This document shows, one piece after another, positions 34,907 to 46,800 of a DNA stretch of 64,000 nucleotides (position 1 is its first letter; each line of letters opens with the position of its first letter). Under the pieces are notes generated by a model, which had not been told where the DNA came from, did no database searches, and saw only the letters and a program-made list of their open reading frames with translations. The translations under genes were made by a program, and so were the position numbers. The stretch spans positions 269,097,765-269,161,764 of the forward strand of contig CM054062.1 of NCBI GenBank assembly GCA_028641055.1, given 5' to 3'. Source of the DNA: Alopecurus myosuroides. Lineage: Eukaryota; Streptophyta; Magnoliopsida; Poales; Poaceae.

Positions 34907-34924
34907 GTTGCTAATCACAATGCT

Positions 34925-35950
34925 ATGATACATGAGTTAAATAAGTCTATTGCATCCATTAGTAGTGATATTAAAGGATTGCAACTTCAATCTTCGAATT
35001 TGGATAAAGCATTGTCAAAATTAGCTGATAATCAAGCAACTCTATTAAGCATGTCAGCAGGAAAGCCACAAGCACAACCTAGTGTAGGAATGAATTCTAT
35101 TACTATTGTTGGTCCTATTATTGAAAATATTGATAATATTGCTGAGAATACAAGTGAGCATGTCCCTACTAGCTTAGAAGAAACTTTGAATGAAATAGTG
35201 AAGTACCCTGAATATTTACTTCCATATATGTCTTATCTTGCTAGCAAAGATGAAATTAGTCCTCATGAATCAAGCATGCTAGCTAAATTAGAGAGTAAAG
35301 TAGAGGAAATTATGATGCTTACTGAAATTAAGGATCCATTGCTTGATTTAGAAAAAAGTAGCTTGCAAGAACTTATTGCTACTCTACAAAAATTTGCTAG
35401 TGATCCCACTATAAATGTTAATCAACCTGCCTTTGGATCTTATATTGCTAATCATGTCTTGCAAGAAAAAATTGCTAGGTACAAGAATGAGGCCATGATA
35501 CCTCCTAAGCTTGGGGATGCATGGATCCCCAAGGTGCTAGTTTCAATTGGAAAAGAAATTCACCATGCTATGTTAGATCTAGGTTCTAGTGTATCGGTAC
35601 TCTCTAAAGAATCATATGAATTGCTAGGACTAGAAAATTTAGAAAAGTGCTCAAGTGAATTTTTCCTTGCTGATAACTCTACTAAATATGCTGTAGGACA
35701 AGTAAAACATGTTATAATTGAATTGCACATGACTTTCGTACCCGTTGATTTCATTATTATGGATATGGGGGATAAATCTCCTAGTCCTATTATTTTGGGT
35801 AGAACTTTTCTTCGTACTACAGGTGCAATCATAGACTACAAGAAAGGGAATGTCAAGCTTCAGTTCTCTCACAAGAAAATCATGGAGCACTTCCCAAGGA
35901 AGAGGGGCACGATGAAGAACAAGCTCCCTCATGAGCTTTATCCCTCTTGA
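34925..35950 (+). CDS. Gag C-terminus and aspartic protease of the Athila-like element
   Basis: A 341-residue open frame. The first 190 residues are a helical gag tail. The protease follows, with MLDLGSSVSVLS (active-site DLGSS in place of DTG) and the flap/end block PSPIILGRTFLRTTGAIID. It ends LPHELYPS-stop without entering RT, so the polyprotein is complete as gag-protease only. The downstream AAGCGCTTTACGGGAGGCAA (35990-36009) resembles a conserved post-ORF motif of Athila-type elements. Confidence 0.8.
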   Translation: MIHELNKSIASISSDIKGLQLQSSNLDKALSKLADNQATLLSMSAGKPQAQPSVGMNSITIVGPIIENIDNIAENTSEHVPTSLEETLNEIVKYPEYLLPYMSYLASKDEISPHESSMLAKLESKVEEIMMLTEIKDPLLDLEKSSLQELIATLQKFASDPTINVNQPAFGSYIANHVLQEKIARYKNEAMIPPKLGDAWIPKVLVSIGKEIHHAMLDLGSSVSVLSKESYELLGLENLEKCSSEFFLADNSTKYAVGQVKHVIIELHMTFVPVDFIIMDMGDKSPSPIILGRTFLRTTGAIIDYKKGNVKLQFSHKKIMEHFPRKRGTMKNKLPHELYPS

Positions 35951-38319
35951 TTATCAAGTAAGTAAAGCCTAGCTATATGGCTATAAAGAAAGCGCTTTAC
36001 GGGAGGCAACCCGGTTGTTTTTGTTTGGATTTTACTAGTGTCCTCTTGCTGTCTCAAGATATTAGTTTTTTTGTTTTAATTCTGGAGTTTTCAATAAAGA
36101 GTCAAGTCAAACCCATTTGGACTTATAAGTTGCTATCCTAGTGCATAAAATTTCTGTTTCAGCACGAGTCTGCTCACCGTAGGATTTTACGTTTTTTATT
36201 GGTATGTCGGATTGAGCTAATTTTTTAGTATGTTCTGCAACTTTTCGTCCTCTGTAACCATGAAAATTGGCTTAATTTTTTGACGAGTCTAGATTAGGGA
36301 AAAACGTTCGTTTTGCTGCTGCTGCTTTTCTGGACAGATTCTGCCTTCTTTTGTTTTATGCACTCTTTGGGCTTGGGAATCGAATTTCCATGATTCTTTC
36401 AAGCAAGAGAGTGAAAATACAACAGAATGAAACTTATTGTCTATCTACTGGAGCATTTGATTTGGAATTTTGCACAACAAGCATGTGATTTGTTTGTCCT
36501 TGCTAATCTCACCCCACACAAAAAGAATCAGAGAAACATGTTTTGTGAAGTTTTTTTCACAGGGAATAGAGGAGCTGTGCCTCAAGACATCCAAGAATGG
36601 TGAAAGACATAAGCTTGGGGATGTGATTAACACCCCACTAGAGCTACACTCTTTTGGTTAGCACACGTCTACTTTCTGTTTTTCTAAGCAAAGCATTTAT
36701 CGTAGAGACTTGAAGCGTCTAGTTTTTGTTTTTATTTTTGTTTTGATAAGACCACCACCATCATTTTATATGAGATTGAGCTACTGGAGTTTGGGGTTGG
36801 AATGTATTGGATGTTAGTATTATGACTTGGAATAGGGATGCCATGGTTGATTTGAAGAGCTACATATGTTTGCATGATTTATAGACTTTTTATGTGTAGA
36901 AATTTGCAATAATGTTGTCTTGAGCTATCTCTTATTCATGTACTTGATGTGAATTGCTGGTTTATTTAGTTTGTCATGAAATTAGTAGTTCTATGGACAT
37001 ATGCATGCATAGTAGCTGGTCAACTATCTCCCTCTTGCTAGCCCAAAAATTTAAAAATTCCAACAAGTAAAAACTTGTTTCCAACACTCCTTAGCCAAGT
37101 ATTTCCAGTGAGTCCACCATATCTTCCCATTAGCTTCATTGCTATTCCGAGTATGTTCACCATGTTATTGTGTTATTTATGTTCTAAATTAAGATATTCA
37201 CTTTATTAATTGTCATGGGTTGAACTTGGGATAGCACTCTCACGAACTTTTGAAGGCACACTTTACTTTTTATGCATCTAATAAACATGACCCAATAATA
37301 GGAGCCACAAGTTTTGTGTTTGACAAGTGTGTGGTTGGGAGCTAGCTATAAACATGTATCACCGGAAAGCTTTCAACATTGCACAAAAAATTTACATTTG
37401 GTTGATATCATGTACTTTTGTTTTTGGAACTACTGCCATGCCGAAATGAAATAGAGGAATAGTAAGTTTTGATGAGTAAGTATCTATATGACTAGAGAAA
37501 CGCATTGGGCCGCTAACCCAAGCCATGCTTTATCATGGTGGAAATTTACTTACAGCTTGAGTGACTCTACAACACATCCTATAATAAAATAAGAAGCTAT
37601 GCATAATAGTGAATGAAAATAAAAAGGAAGATGAGTCTACTCCGTTTGTTCATCTTGTCATTGTAACATGGGCTTGTTTCCATGTCATGGGGAAAGAGGT
37701 ACCTCTTTGCGGTTCTCTATGATGTCATTAATACTTGTTATGATTGTACAAACCTTATGAGGAATCTTAAGTTGAGTAGTCATGGAGTAGGTTTTCACAC
37801 TCACGGGGCATGAGGCTTTCAACCACCTTGTCATTCTCATTACTTCAATACTCACAATTTTAAGATGCTAGTGATAAAGGGGCAATGAGAGTCCTAGATC
37901 AATGGATACCACATTTCAATTAGTAATTTTAGTTGAATAATTTAGAGGCTAAATAAGACTTGATCATGTTTTACCTCTACTCAATTTTCTCCAAAGTGTC
38001 CACCATATTTTCTATTCTTCATTATGCTATTCTTTGACCAATATAGGATTTTATTTTTCATTTTGTGTATGCATTTGGTCCATAGTGCTTTTATTTCATT
38101 ATACACTTTGTGAACTTTCATGAAGCATCTTTGCTTGCATATTTGATATTTCTTACAACATGAATTGTATATTGCTACTCATTTATAGTATTAATCATTT
38201 GATTATATGTAGCATGAATAATCCTCCTTGATATCCCATGATTGTTTCAATATGCAAAACCCATCTTAGTTTTATCACCTTCATACTCGAGGACGAGCAT
38301 GGGTTAAGCTTGGTGATGT
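35951..38319 (+). other. Non-coding 3' region and polypurine tract of the Athila-like element
   Basis: About 2.3 kb of AT-rich DNA where RT and integrase would lie in an autonomous relative. No pol remnants are recognised. It ends in CGAGGACGAGCATGGG and GGTTAAGCTTGGTGATGT just before the 3' LTR, the likely plus-strand primer region. Confidence 0.75.
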
Positions 38320-40011
38320 TGATGCATGTAAAATGCATAGATGAATTTTGCATATTTTCACATGGTTTTCTATTACATATGCATCATATAAGGGTATAAT
38401 TCAATGTTTTATAGCATTTTGGGGTTAAATTACAAAGTCCCCCAACTTTTATGGAATTAACCCTGCCTGTCAGAAACCCCGTTTTCTATATTTTTGACGT
38501 TTCAGGGGGCAAACTTCCGCGAAATCACCTGAAAATCTGCGGGGGTCATTTTCTTGGAAGGAGAAGACTTGCGGGCGAAGGATCCACGAGAATTGGGCAA
38601 GGAGGCCCAAAAGAGGACCCTCCACGCGGCCAGATTCCTTGGCCGCGTGAGAGACCCCCTTTTGGCCCCTGTGGCCCCAATTCCTTCCATCTTCGACTTA
38701 ACGACTCCATCTTGACCTAAAACCGACTATAAAAAGGGTCCCCTGTACCCTTACGGAGGGGAGCGCCGCCGAAATTCCGAAACACCAAAACAGAGACCAG
38801 AACTTCCAGATTGGAGGGGGAAAACTCCGGCGGGGCGCCGCCGGTGTGATCTCCTACCCCTCCAACGTCATCACCATCGACATCTCCATGAAGAGGGAGT
38901 AGTCAACCCCAGGGCTATGGGTTTGTGGAAGTAGCACTTGTATCTCTCTCTCTATGTGCTTCACTAATTAGATCTGTATGAGCTGCCTCACATGATTACG
39001 GGCACCGTTGTAATTCCTATGTGGTGGATCTTTTCTATGAGTTATTAAATCTGAGATTGCAATTGTTTCTCTTGAGTTATTTGAGTAGATGTATCTTATG
39101 TACCCCGTTCTTATTTGCTAGCTTTGATCAATCTAGTTCTTGAGAGCGTGTGTGGGGTGATGGGTGCATTAGTTGGAGTAAAGGGGGGTGGCTAGTGCTG
39201 TGAAAGTGACAGAAGTTCAGCGATCCACTTAGGTTTTGTTAAACCTTTCTTAGTTACCTCACTAGGGATAAAAAGGAGTACCTTGTTACCGGGGATTTTA
39301 AGTGACACTAATCAATCTCCATGACTAGATCTAGCAAGTTCTTACTTTAACTTCATGTCACATTGCTTAAAGCTATACTCTGGTTTTTCTTTAATTATCG
39401 AGGTGTTATGATTTATTTCGCATCTTGGTGGAGTATAAGAGGGATCAATATGACCGTAGAGATCTCTATGCTAGGACCTGATGCCCATATGAAAGTACTC
39501 AATGTTAAACATGTTATTGTAATCTCACATGTAATTCTTTATGTCCACCGTCTACCACTTTATTTGAGAGAATGCAAGTGTGAAACCATGAACCCCGGTC
39601 CTATTAAATATAAGAAAACACTCTAGTTATTTTGCTGCAATTTACTTTACTTGCATCTCCAATTCGAATTTACATTATCTCCATCACCACTTGCATCACA
39701 AAAATACAAAAACAATCCATTGCATATTTATTTTCTCATTTGCATTTAGTAGTAGATTTAATTATTGCACATTTACTTTCAGTTTTGCATTGCAATTTAG
39801 AAGTCTCACACCATGTGCTTGACAACCACTTGGTGAGGTTGAGGGCATAAAATTCTCTACTTGTTTACAGCATCCTGGAGGAAGCTTGGAAGACAACTGC
39901 TGAAATACTGGATCCCCAAGAGTTCGATATAAATCCTCGAGTCACCCTCGTGGGGAAGAAGGCTTGCCACTAGCTACACACTCTGCACTTGGAGTCTCAA
40001 CCTAGCCATCA
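38320..40011 (+). repeat. 3' LTR of the Athila-like element
   Basis: 1692 bp, nearly identical to 31892-33578, followed by CCAAC. Confidence 0.9.
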
Positions 40012-40082
40012 CCAACCCGTAAAAGCGCCAGATTTTTTTTAGTTCCGGCTCTTTTATGGGCTCTGCTAGAGATGCTCTAACC

Positions 40083-41375
40083 CTCTCCCTCCCCGAGTCG
40101 CCCTAACCCTAGTCGCCGCCGCCGGTGGCTGGCCCGCACCGCCTCTCCCTCCTCCGCGCGTTCGTCGCCACCGCGGCGGCGGCGCGCCATCCCCTTACTT
40201 CCCGGTCCGCGGCCGCTCCTCCGCGCTTCTCCCCGTCGCCGCCGCCGGCAGAGGCTGCCGGGCCGTGCCTCGGTGGCGCCGGCCGCGGGGGCTGGCCTCT
40301 ACCCGCGCCGTTCATGTGGAGGCGGGGCTCCCTCGGGCGGCGGCGGTGCTCCCCAAGTGCGGTGGTTCGGCTCCGGCCGGGAGGTGACACCACGACGGCG
40401 GGGTCTGCAGGTGCGGGGCAGCGCAATGGTGGGTGCGGATGTGCCGCGGTCGACGGGCCAAGGCGGCCCAGATCTGGGCCGATGGGCCCCATCTGGGTCT
40501 GGTCGGGCTTGTTGACCTGCGACACGTTCTGGAGTAGGAGATGAGGGTGAGGGGGACGCGGACAACGACGACGGCGGTCGGCCTGTTGCAACCTTGCTGC
40601 AAGCTTTACGGGCCCGGCCGGACCCCACTAGGACTGGTATGCCCCCGCGGGGGCTTCACGGGCCCATTGGGACCGGCCAGACCTTAAGGGGACTGGTGTG
40701 CTCTGTAGCCGTGTCCGGTCGACTACCGTTCTCGACGGTGGAGGCAGTACCCTCCCGCTCGGCTGTGGTTGTGTTGTTTCTGATGTAACCCTCCACTCGT
40801 CTCCGTCTGTCAGACCTCGTAGTGTCGTCCTCGGAGAGACGACGATGTTGGCTTCGTGACCGTGGTGGTGCGTGTTGGTGGGCGGATAGTCCGGTGGTGT
40901 CAAGGCTCTGCCTTGAGGGGCTCCTTTGCTCCAATCGTCCGGGGCGTTGGATAGGGTCTCGGGAGAAATCCTTGTCAGCGCGTCTGACACCGGCGCGGTG
41001 CCGCCTCCGGGTGGCACCCTTCCTTCTTGAAGGGTGCCGCGGCTACCCTCTGTCCGATGTCCCCTGCGTGTCGGGGGAAACCCTAGGACCAGCTGCTGGT
41101 CCGGGCAACGGCGTGGCTTCCTTCTTGAAGTTGTTTCTTGGCACTCGTCGACTCGTAGCTAGGAGAGTGGTGGTACTAAGTAGGAGGGCGCAGCAGGTTG
41201 CGGTTCATAGTCGTTTAGTCTCTCCGCCTATGTCTCCTTTTTTTTCTTTCTTTTTTTTTCGTTTGTGTGTGTTGGCTGCTGCCTCAGCCGGTGTGTTGGT
41301 TCGGCTCTGTTGTTTCGAGCGTTGTACCAAGGTGGTTGCTATATTAATATAGCGGGGCTTAGGCCTATTTCGGCG
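40083..41375 (+). mobile_element. GC-rich retroposon-like insertion with 16-bp TSD
   Basis: TAGAGATGCTCTAACC (40067-40082) is repeated with one mismatch at 41376-41391. The insertion is very GC-rich in its first 600 bp and ends in ATATTAATATAGCGGGGC, like 3' ends of some grass LINEs, but has no poly(A). A 9-bp inverted repeat, GGCACCCTT with AAGGGTGCC, lies near 41012-41040. Overlapping Pro/Arg-rich open frames on both strands are low-complexity and not called. Confidence 0.5.
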
Positions 41376-41398
41376 TAGAGATGCTCCAACCTCCCTTA

Positions 41399-42670
41399 GT
41401 GCATCTCTACTAGACACCGCATCCCGCCGGCTTGCATAACCACGATGAGGGGCACGGAAAACATGTTTGAAGGGTTACAGAATGACATACATCGCTAAGC
41501 CGACCTTCAAAACAAAATATTCTGTTTTGCAAGTCGGCTTAGCGCTGTCTGTTCTGCCGCAGCAAAAACCATATGATTTTGACGACAACATTTTTTATGG
41601 ATATGAAATAAACTTATGATATAAATATAAAGTAAAATATAAATATTTATTTATCGTATATTACAACAATAGTCAGCCTTACAAGAATGGTTCAAATACA
41701 ATAATCAAAACATATAGTCCGGAATGGAAAGAATGGTTCGAATCATACAACAATCAAATCAAATAAATGAACATACAAATCTCTACTGGCCATGCATTTT
41801 CCATATGTGCTCAATGAGATCATGCTGCAGCTGGGTGTGGCATAGGGGTTAGGTTCGGTTCTCGGCGAAGTAGTCTTGCATCAGCAGTGTGTTGCCTATG
41901 TGGCGATTGCGCGGGATGCAGAGGCGGCCGACCTTCGATCTGCGACGCCTCTTCCCCTGCAGGTCCTCGTACTCCTTGACGGCCAAAACAAGCACCACCA
42001 TCTGCGTCCGATGGGTTGCCAGGAGGCTCTCCACATCCGAGTCGTCGTCAGAGGAAGAATCCTCGAGCACGAACTGCTCGCAGTCGCTCAAGTCCATGTG
42101 CGAAAAATGACTTTGAGCGGAGGAATCCGTCCGCAAATCACAAAGGACTAGGACCTAGCCGCACTCACCTGAGATTTTTTGGGCCGACAGCGGCTTGGTG
42201 GAACTCGGCACAGACCAGCGGCGCCTCGGTGGCAGGTCATGTGGCAGCCGGGCTAAATTTTGGGCAGCGGAGACAAGGGATGGCTCCTCCGACGGGGCGT
42301 GGATGATCAATGGGCGGCGGTGACGTCTGGACGGGTCAGCGGCGGCGGAAATCAAGGTTTCGCATCCGGAATCTAGGGTGGCGGCTGGTGTGCGATGGTG
42401 GCGGATGGATAGGGAAGTGGGGAGGGAACTAACCCGCGCGCTGAAATTGCCCTCCCACCAATTGCCTCCCCGCAATACAGGGCACCAACGGGTCGGGCGG
42501 TGAATCCTTGTTTTCCCAGATTTGGGCGAAAAATCTGCCGCGCCCCTCAAAAACTTTTGCAGGCCGGAGGGGTTTGCAGAGTCTACTCTGCACGCAGTTT
42601 TCGTCCAAAACCGAATAATAGCGGTTATTTTGCAGTGTGCACGGATTTGCGGTGTCTATTAAAGATGCTC
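41399..42670 (-). mobile_element. Harbinger-type TIR element, 1272 bp, internally deleted
   Basis: The ends GTGCATCTCTACTAGACACC and, inverted, GAGCATCTTTAATAGACACC match at 17 of 20 bases. TTA flanks both sides (41396-41398 and 42671-42673). It retains only the N-terminal part of a Harbinger-associated protein and lacks the DDE nuclease. Confidence 0.82.
41849..42097 (-). pseudogene. N-terminus of a Harbinger transposase-associated protein
   Basis: The minus-strand frame from ATG 42097 reads MDLSDCEQFVLEDSSSDDDS, then RRRRSKVGRLCIPRNRHIGN and LLMQDYFAEN, the usual start of grass Harbinger (DDE_Tnp_4) transposases. It stops at 41849 before the catalytic domain, which agrees with the internal deletion of the element. 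Confidence 0.65.
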
Positions 42671-42673
42671 TTA

Positions 42674-43269
42674 ATCTCCTATACTTAATGGCTCTCAAAT
42701 CTACCTAAACACATTTCGATTCAAAATAATGTGTACATGGAAAATATGTGCGTCAACGAGTACGTTTCATTCACATGCTCGGTTTTGACTTCTGTCCACT
42801 ATAAATTCCCAATTTCAAACCGGTCTCCGGAACCTATTTTGACGAATTTTGTCAAATTTGTTGCACTCGGATGAGCGTTTGAAATATCCTTTCAAGAGCA
42901 GGTGCACCTCGATGTTCCGCACAAGTTTCGTGTTGTCATTTTTCCGTTTCGATACGAGTAGAGATCGTACAAACATATGTACGTATTTAGACTACATCTC
43001 GTATGCAATGTGTTATTCAATCTCTGTCACTGTGTCGCTAATAGGCCGTCGCCGCTACCCTCTATTACGTTGTTGTCACTGCAGCTATTAGGTTGTCGCC
43101 ACTGCTTCTACTAGGACGTGCTAGTGTACAGTGTGTTCTTCAAGCTCTCTTACCGCACGTCTGTCAAATTTGTTGGTGTCGGTGTAGTTCCTATCGCTAC
43201 CTCAGTTGTCGCATCGCCGCCATGGCGCCCTGTTATTCTTCCCACCGCGCTTCAAGGCGATGTCACAAA
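42674..43269. other. Intergenic DNA, no recognised feature
   Basis: Low-complexity CGCTA/GTCGCC runs near 43020-43110; no gene supported. Confidence 0.4.
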
Positions 43270-43355
43270 TAGTATCACAAATGGAATCAGTTATTATGTG
43301 GATTTTGGCGGAAATGCTGAAATCTGCATAGTGCCCGATCCCGGGGCGTCACAAA

Positions 43356-43367
43356 TGGTATCAGAGC
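43356..43367 (+). promoter_or_regulatory. Primer-binding site, initiator tRNA-Met type
   Basis: TGGTATCAGAGC is the exact complement of the 3' end of plant initiator tRNA-Met, two bases after the LTR end CGTCACA. The similarity continues with GGTTTC. Confidence 0.85.
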
Positions 43368-43829
43368 ATGGTTTCCGATTCCCAAAGTTGTTTCGATACG
43401 AATGGTTATCGAAGCAACGGGTCCGCAAAGCCTGTAGGATAACCTCTCTAACGGTCGTTGTTTCTAGAGTGTCAAAAACTATTTGTGCAAACCTGTTTTG
43501 GAAACCTCTCGATAGGATTCTTGTTTATTCCTTTCCTCTATTCTACTTCTCCTCCTACCTTATTTGTTTTGAAGTCTCCCCTCTTTTCTATCTTTCAAAG
43601 TTCTAGGATTCTACGTGGGTGGACGTTTTCTGAGCCTTTAACCCAATAGGTTCGATCATCGGAAGATTCCTGGTGGAAGAACATCGTGATCAATCCGAGC
43701 AAGAATCTCTTGTTAATGGTGTCGAGAAGATCAACATGGAGCACGACTACTCGATAGTATAACCATCTCTTCTCTCTTACCGGTTTGGAGCGGATTGCGA
43801 GGGCGCAATCCCTTGTTAGTGGTGTCGTC

Positions 43830-46800
43830 TGTAACACCCGGGGGATTTCCCCCAATTAGATTTGGTTGTTTTTCTTTTCGCATTGCATTGCATCTTATGC
43901 ATTGCACTTTGTTTTCAAAATCATTTAAAAATTCAAACCAATTCAGAAATTCACCCAAAATTCAATCAAATTCAAATTAGCAAATATTTTAAAATTTTCA
44001 AAAACAAAAGTTTGTGCAACTGGGCATTTTAAATGCTGATTGCATAGAAATTGTTTTCATAATTTTTGGAGTTTTCAAAACCCCCTCAAATTCTATTTCT
44101 AATCATCTGTTACAAAAAAAAGAATAAAAAGAACCTCTGGGGGAGGCAGGCCAACCGGCCCGCCTACCACCCCAGCAGGCCCCCAGCCCACACACCTCTT
44201 TCCCTCTCCTCCGTACAGGCACGAGGAGGGCGTGGTCGAGCTCCTATCGCTGTCCACGCCAAAAGCAGAGCACCACCCACCTTCGAGGTCCCCCCTCTCC
44301 CTCCTTATCTACCCCTGGAGGACCCCTGAAAACCCTAGCCTTTCCCCTCTTCTCCCTCTGCGCCGCCACCCTCGCCTCCTCGCTCTACCTCTGTTCATCT
44401 CCACCGAAAACCACCATGTTTTTCCTCCATGGCCAGAGATGGAGCTCCTGGAGCCAAGGCCATGGTCGACGAGAAGGGCAACCGATGGTGGGAATTGAAC
44501 CGCGCCGCATTCCTCTTCGTCCTTGCAGAAGCGCCGGGTCTTGAGCTTCCTGGATCGACGACGCCGTCAAGATCTTCTCGACAAGTACTGCACCTTCTTC
44601 CTCGTCTACACCTGCTGCATCACATGGCCTTGAGTCTCCCTCGAGTCCGTGCGCTCCACCAGCGACCCAAGGTGAATCTCCGCCCCTAGGCCCTTTTCCC
44701 CTCTCCCTACCCTGCTCTGGGAGCGGCGCCATCGAGCGCCGCCCGTTGTAGGTCGCCGTCGATCGTTGCTCGTCTGTCACCGTTGCGTGCAGCGTGTGCA
44801 GTTCAGTTTCGTCAGATTACAAGCCGCGGATTATATCTCTTAAGACGTCACTTCAGTAGTTGTTCAACAAACTGCACAGCAGCGCAGTGGCTATGCTCTC
44901 TGGGTCCGCAGCGGCAGGTCGCGGGTTCGAAACCCACCGGCCGCACGCCCTTTTTCCTCTTTTCTCCACGCGCGCAGCCGAGCCCCACATGTCAGAGACC
45001 CCAGAGTCCACCTCAGTGGCCACCCGCGCAGCGCCAGCGCCCGCGTGGCATCGGGCCCGCCTGCCAGCGGCAGTGGCTGGGATCCTCTCCGGTCAGAAAA
45101 CCCCTGACCCCAGATCTGGATCTGGAACTTTTCCGTTCCACCCCCTAGCCTTTCCAGTTTTGCACGGTAACCCTTCCACTCTCTGTTTCCAACACGCCTA
45201 GGTCCCTGCTTTTGACAGATTGACCCCTGGTTTTCAAAATTGAATAACAAATTCATATTAACTCCAATTTCACAAAGTAAAATATGTTTTCCATGCAAAA
45301 TTAAATAATCTCTCCAAATATAAACTTTGTTTTCTGTTTTGAATAATTTAAATTGCTGAAAACAATAATTCTTTGTTTAATGCATTTAAAATTGCCAATT
45401 TAATTACTTGCTCATTTCAAACCCAAATTCAACATATAAAATATGTTTTCCATTCAAAATTTCCTAATATTTTCAAATATTCAATTTGTTTAATGTTTTG
45501 AATAATTAAAAATTATAATATATTCTGTACTTTATTTAATTCATTTAAAATTGCATAAATCATAACTAATTCAAATTTAATGTGTAAAATATGTTTTCCA
45601 ACCAGAAAAATGCAAGGAACATTAATATGCCATCCATGCTCATGTTTGCATCTTGTATTATGCATTTTAGTCTATGTTATGCCTGTCAACTAAATAACAA
45701 CATATGGAATGTGTTGGGGTATTAACTAAATATTGCCCTATTCCATTTAATCTTGTTTAGCTCACCTACTTATTATTTTCCATGTTAATCAACATTTAAT
45801 ATGATGGTTAGATAAACAACTTAAACCATAATTAATTGTCCGGACTCCGGGTCCGATTAAATTGTCTAAGTTGTACTTTTGCGTTGCATCCCGCATGTCA
45901 TTCATATAAAATAGGATCATGCTGGATCTTTTGCCGTAGTAGTAATTGTTGCATCCGGTGTTTGTTCTAGTTCGTTGCTTCTTCCCGGATAGGACGCTGA
46001 GATGATGTGAGCAACGACAAGTTCGGATGTACCTCTACTTGCTGGATCTCAGGCAAGTATACTCACTTGCTACCTATGGCTGCCTTTCATCACTTGTTAC
46101 CGATTTTTTCCGTTGTCTTTATGCTAGCCTAGTATTTTCGATGCTTGTGTCTCAATCCTATCATATGTTTATCTTGCAACCATGATATAGCCTTCCTTCC
46201 ACTTCCTATTAACTGTTGTTTGTTTACCTTGTTGGCCCTCGTGTCGTAGTTGCATGCTTAGTGTTGTTTGCGCTCGAGTCTTGTTGTCCTTTTTCATATC
46301 ACCTGTTTAGTTTGATAGTTGGGTTTCAATTTAATCAACAACATGTTAATGTTTGGGGTAATAATAATTTGATGATAAGGCACCGGCAGGAGGCCGGCGT
46401 GGTTTTGGAGCCTGCTAGTGTCGAAACTAGGAAAAGAGTCTTGTCCATTGATCCATGATGAGCACGCTAACCGCATCCGGGAGGTAGTATGGGACCCCCC
46501 TCGACTTAGACCTGATTTGCAGCTTGTCCGAAGAGCCACACTTAGTTCGGATGTTCCATTTGCTCACACGCATGAATGGGTTGGCCCCCCATGGTTACTG
46601 TTGATGATGATGATGATGCATATAGGGCGAGGCCTGTATTGCCGGGGTGTTGCGTCCTGCGGGAGTTTTGCACACTTGCGCTGAGTATTCGGCCGCGTGG
46701 CTGGGACCTTATAGCTCCGTGGCTCCTAGGACAGGTTGTAGAGACGGTTTGGGTCGTGTCGAGCCAACCTGAGTTTTAGTTGGTGGCTTGAGTGTGTACG

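Larger units (their letters stand above)
31892..40011 (+). mobile_element. Complete non-autonomous Athila-like gypsy retrotransposon (8120 bp)
   Basis: The 5-bp duplication CCAAC (31887-31891 and 40012-40016) flanks two LTRs of 1687 and 1692 bp that start TGATGC and end CATCA. A tRNA-Asp-type primer site, gag, protease and a polypurine-like GGTTAAGCTTGGTGATGT before the 3' LTR are all present. There is no RT, RNase H or integrase; 35951-38300 is non-coding. Roughly 40-45 differences between the LTRs (about 2.5%) suggest an age near 1 million years at 1.3e-8 per site per year. It resembles the Sabrina/WHAM/Derami group of Triticeae, an inference from layout only. Confidence 0.9.

Noticed and set aside
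40125..40591. Overlapping Pro/Arg-rich frames on both strands
   Set aside because: GC-rich low-complexity DNA inside a retroposon-like insertion leaves many frames open by chance.
44879..44934. Possible tRNA gene
   Set aside because: A-box and B-box resemble a tRNA, but no anticodon stem or closed acceptor stem can be drawn, and the sister LTR copy is equally poor.
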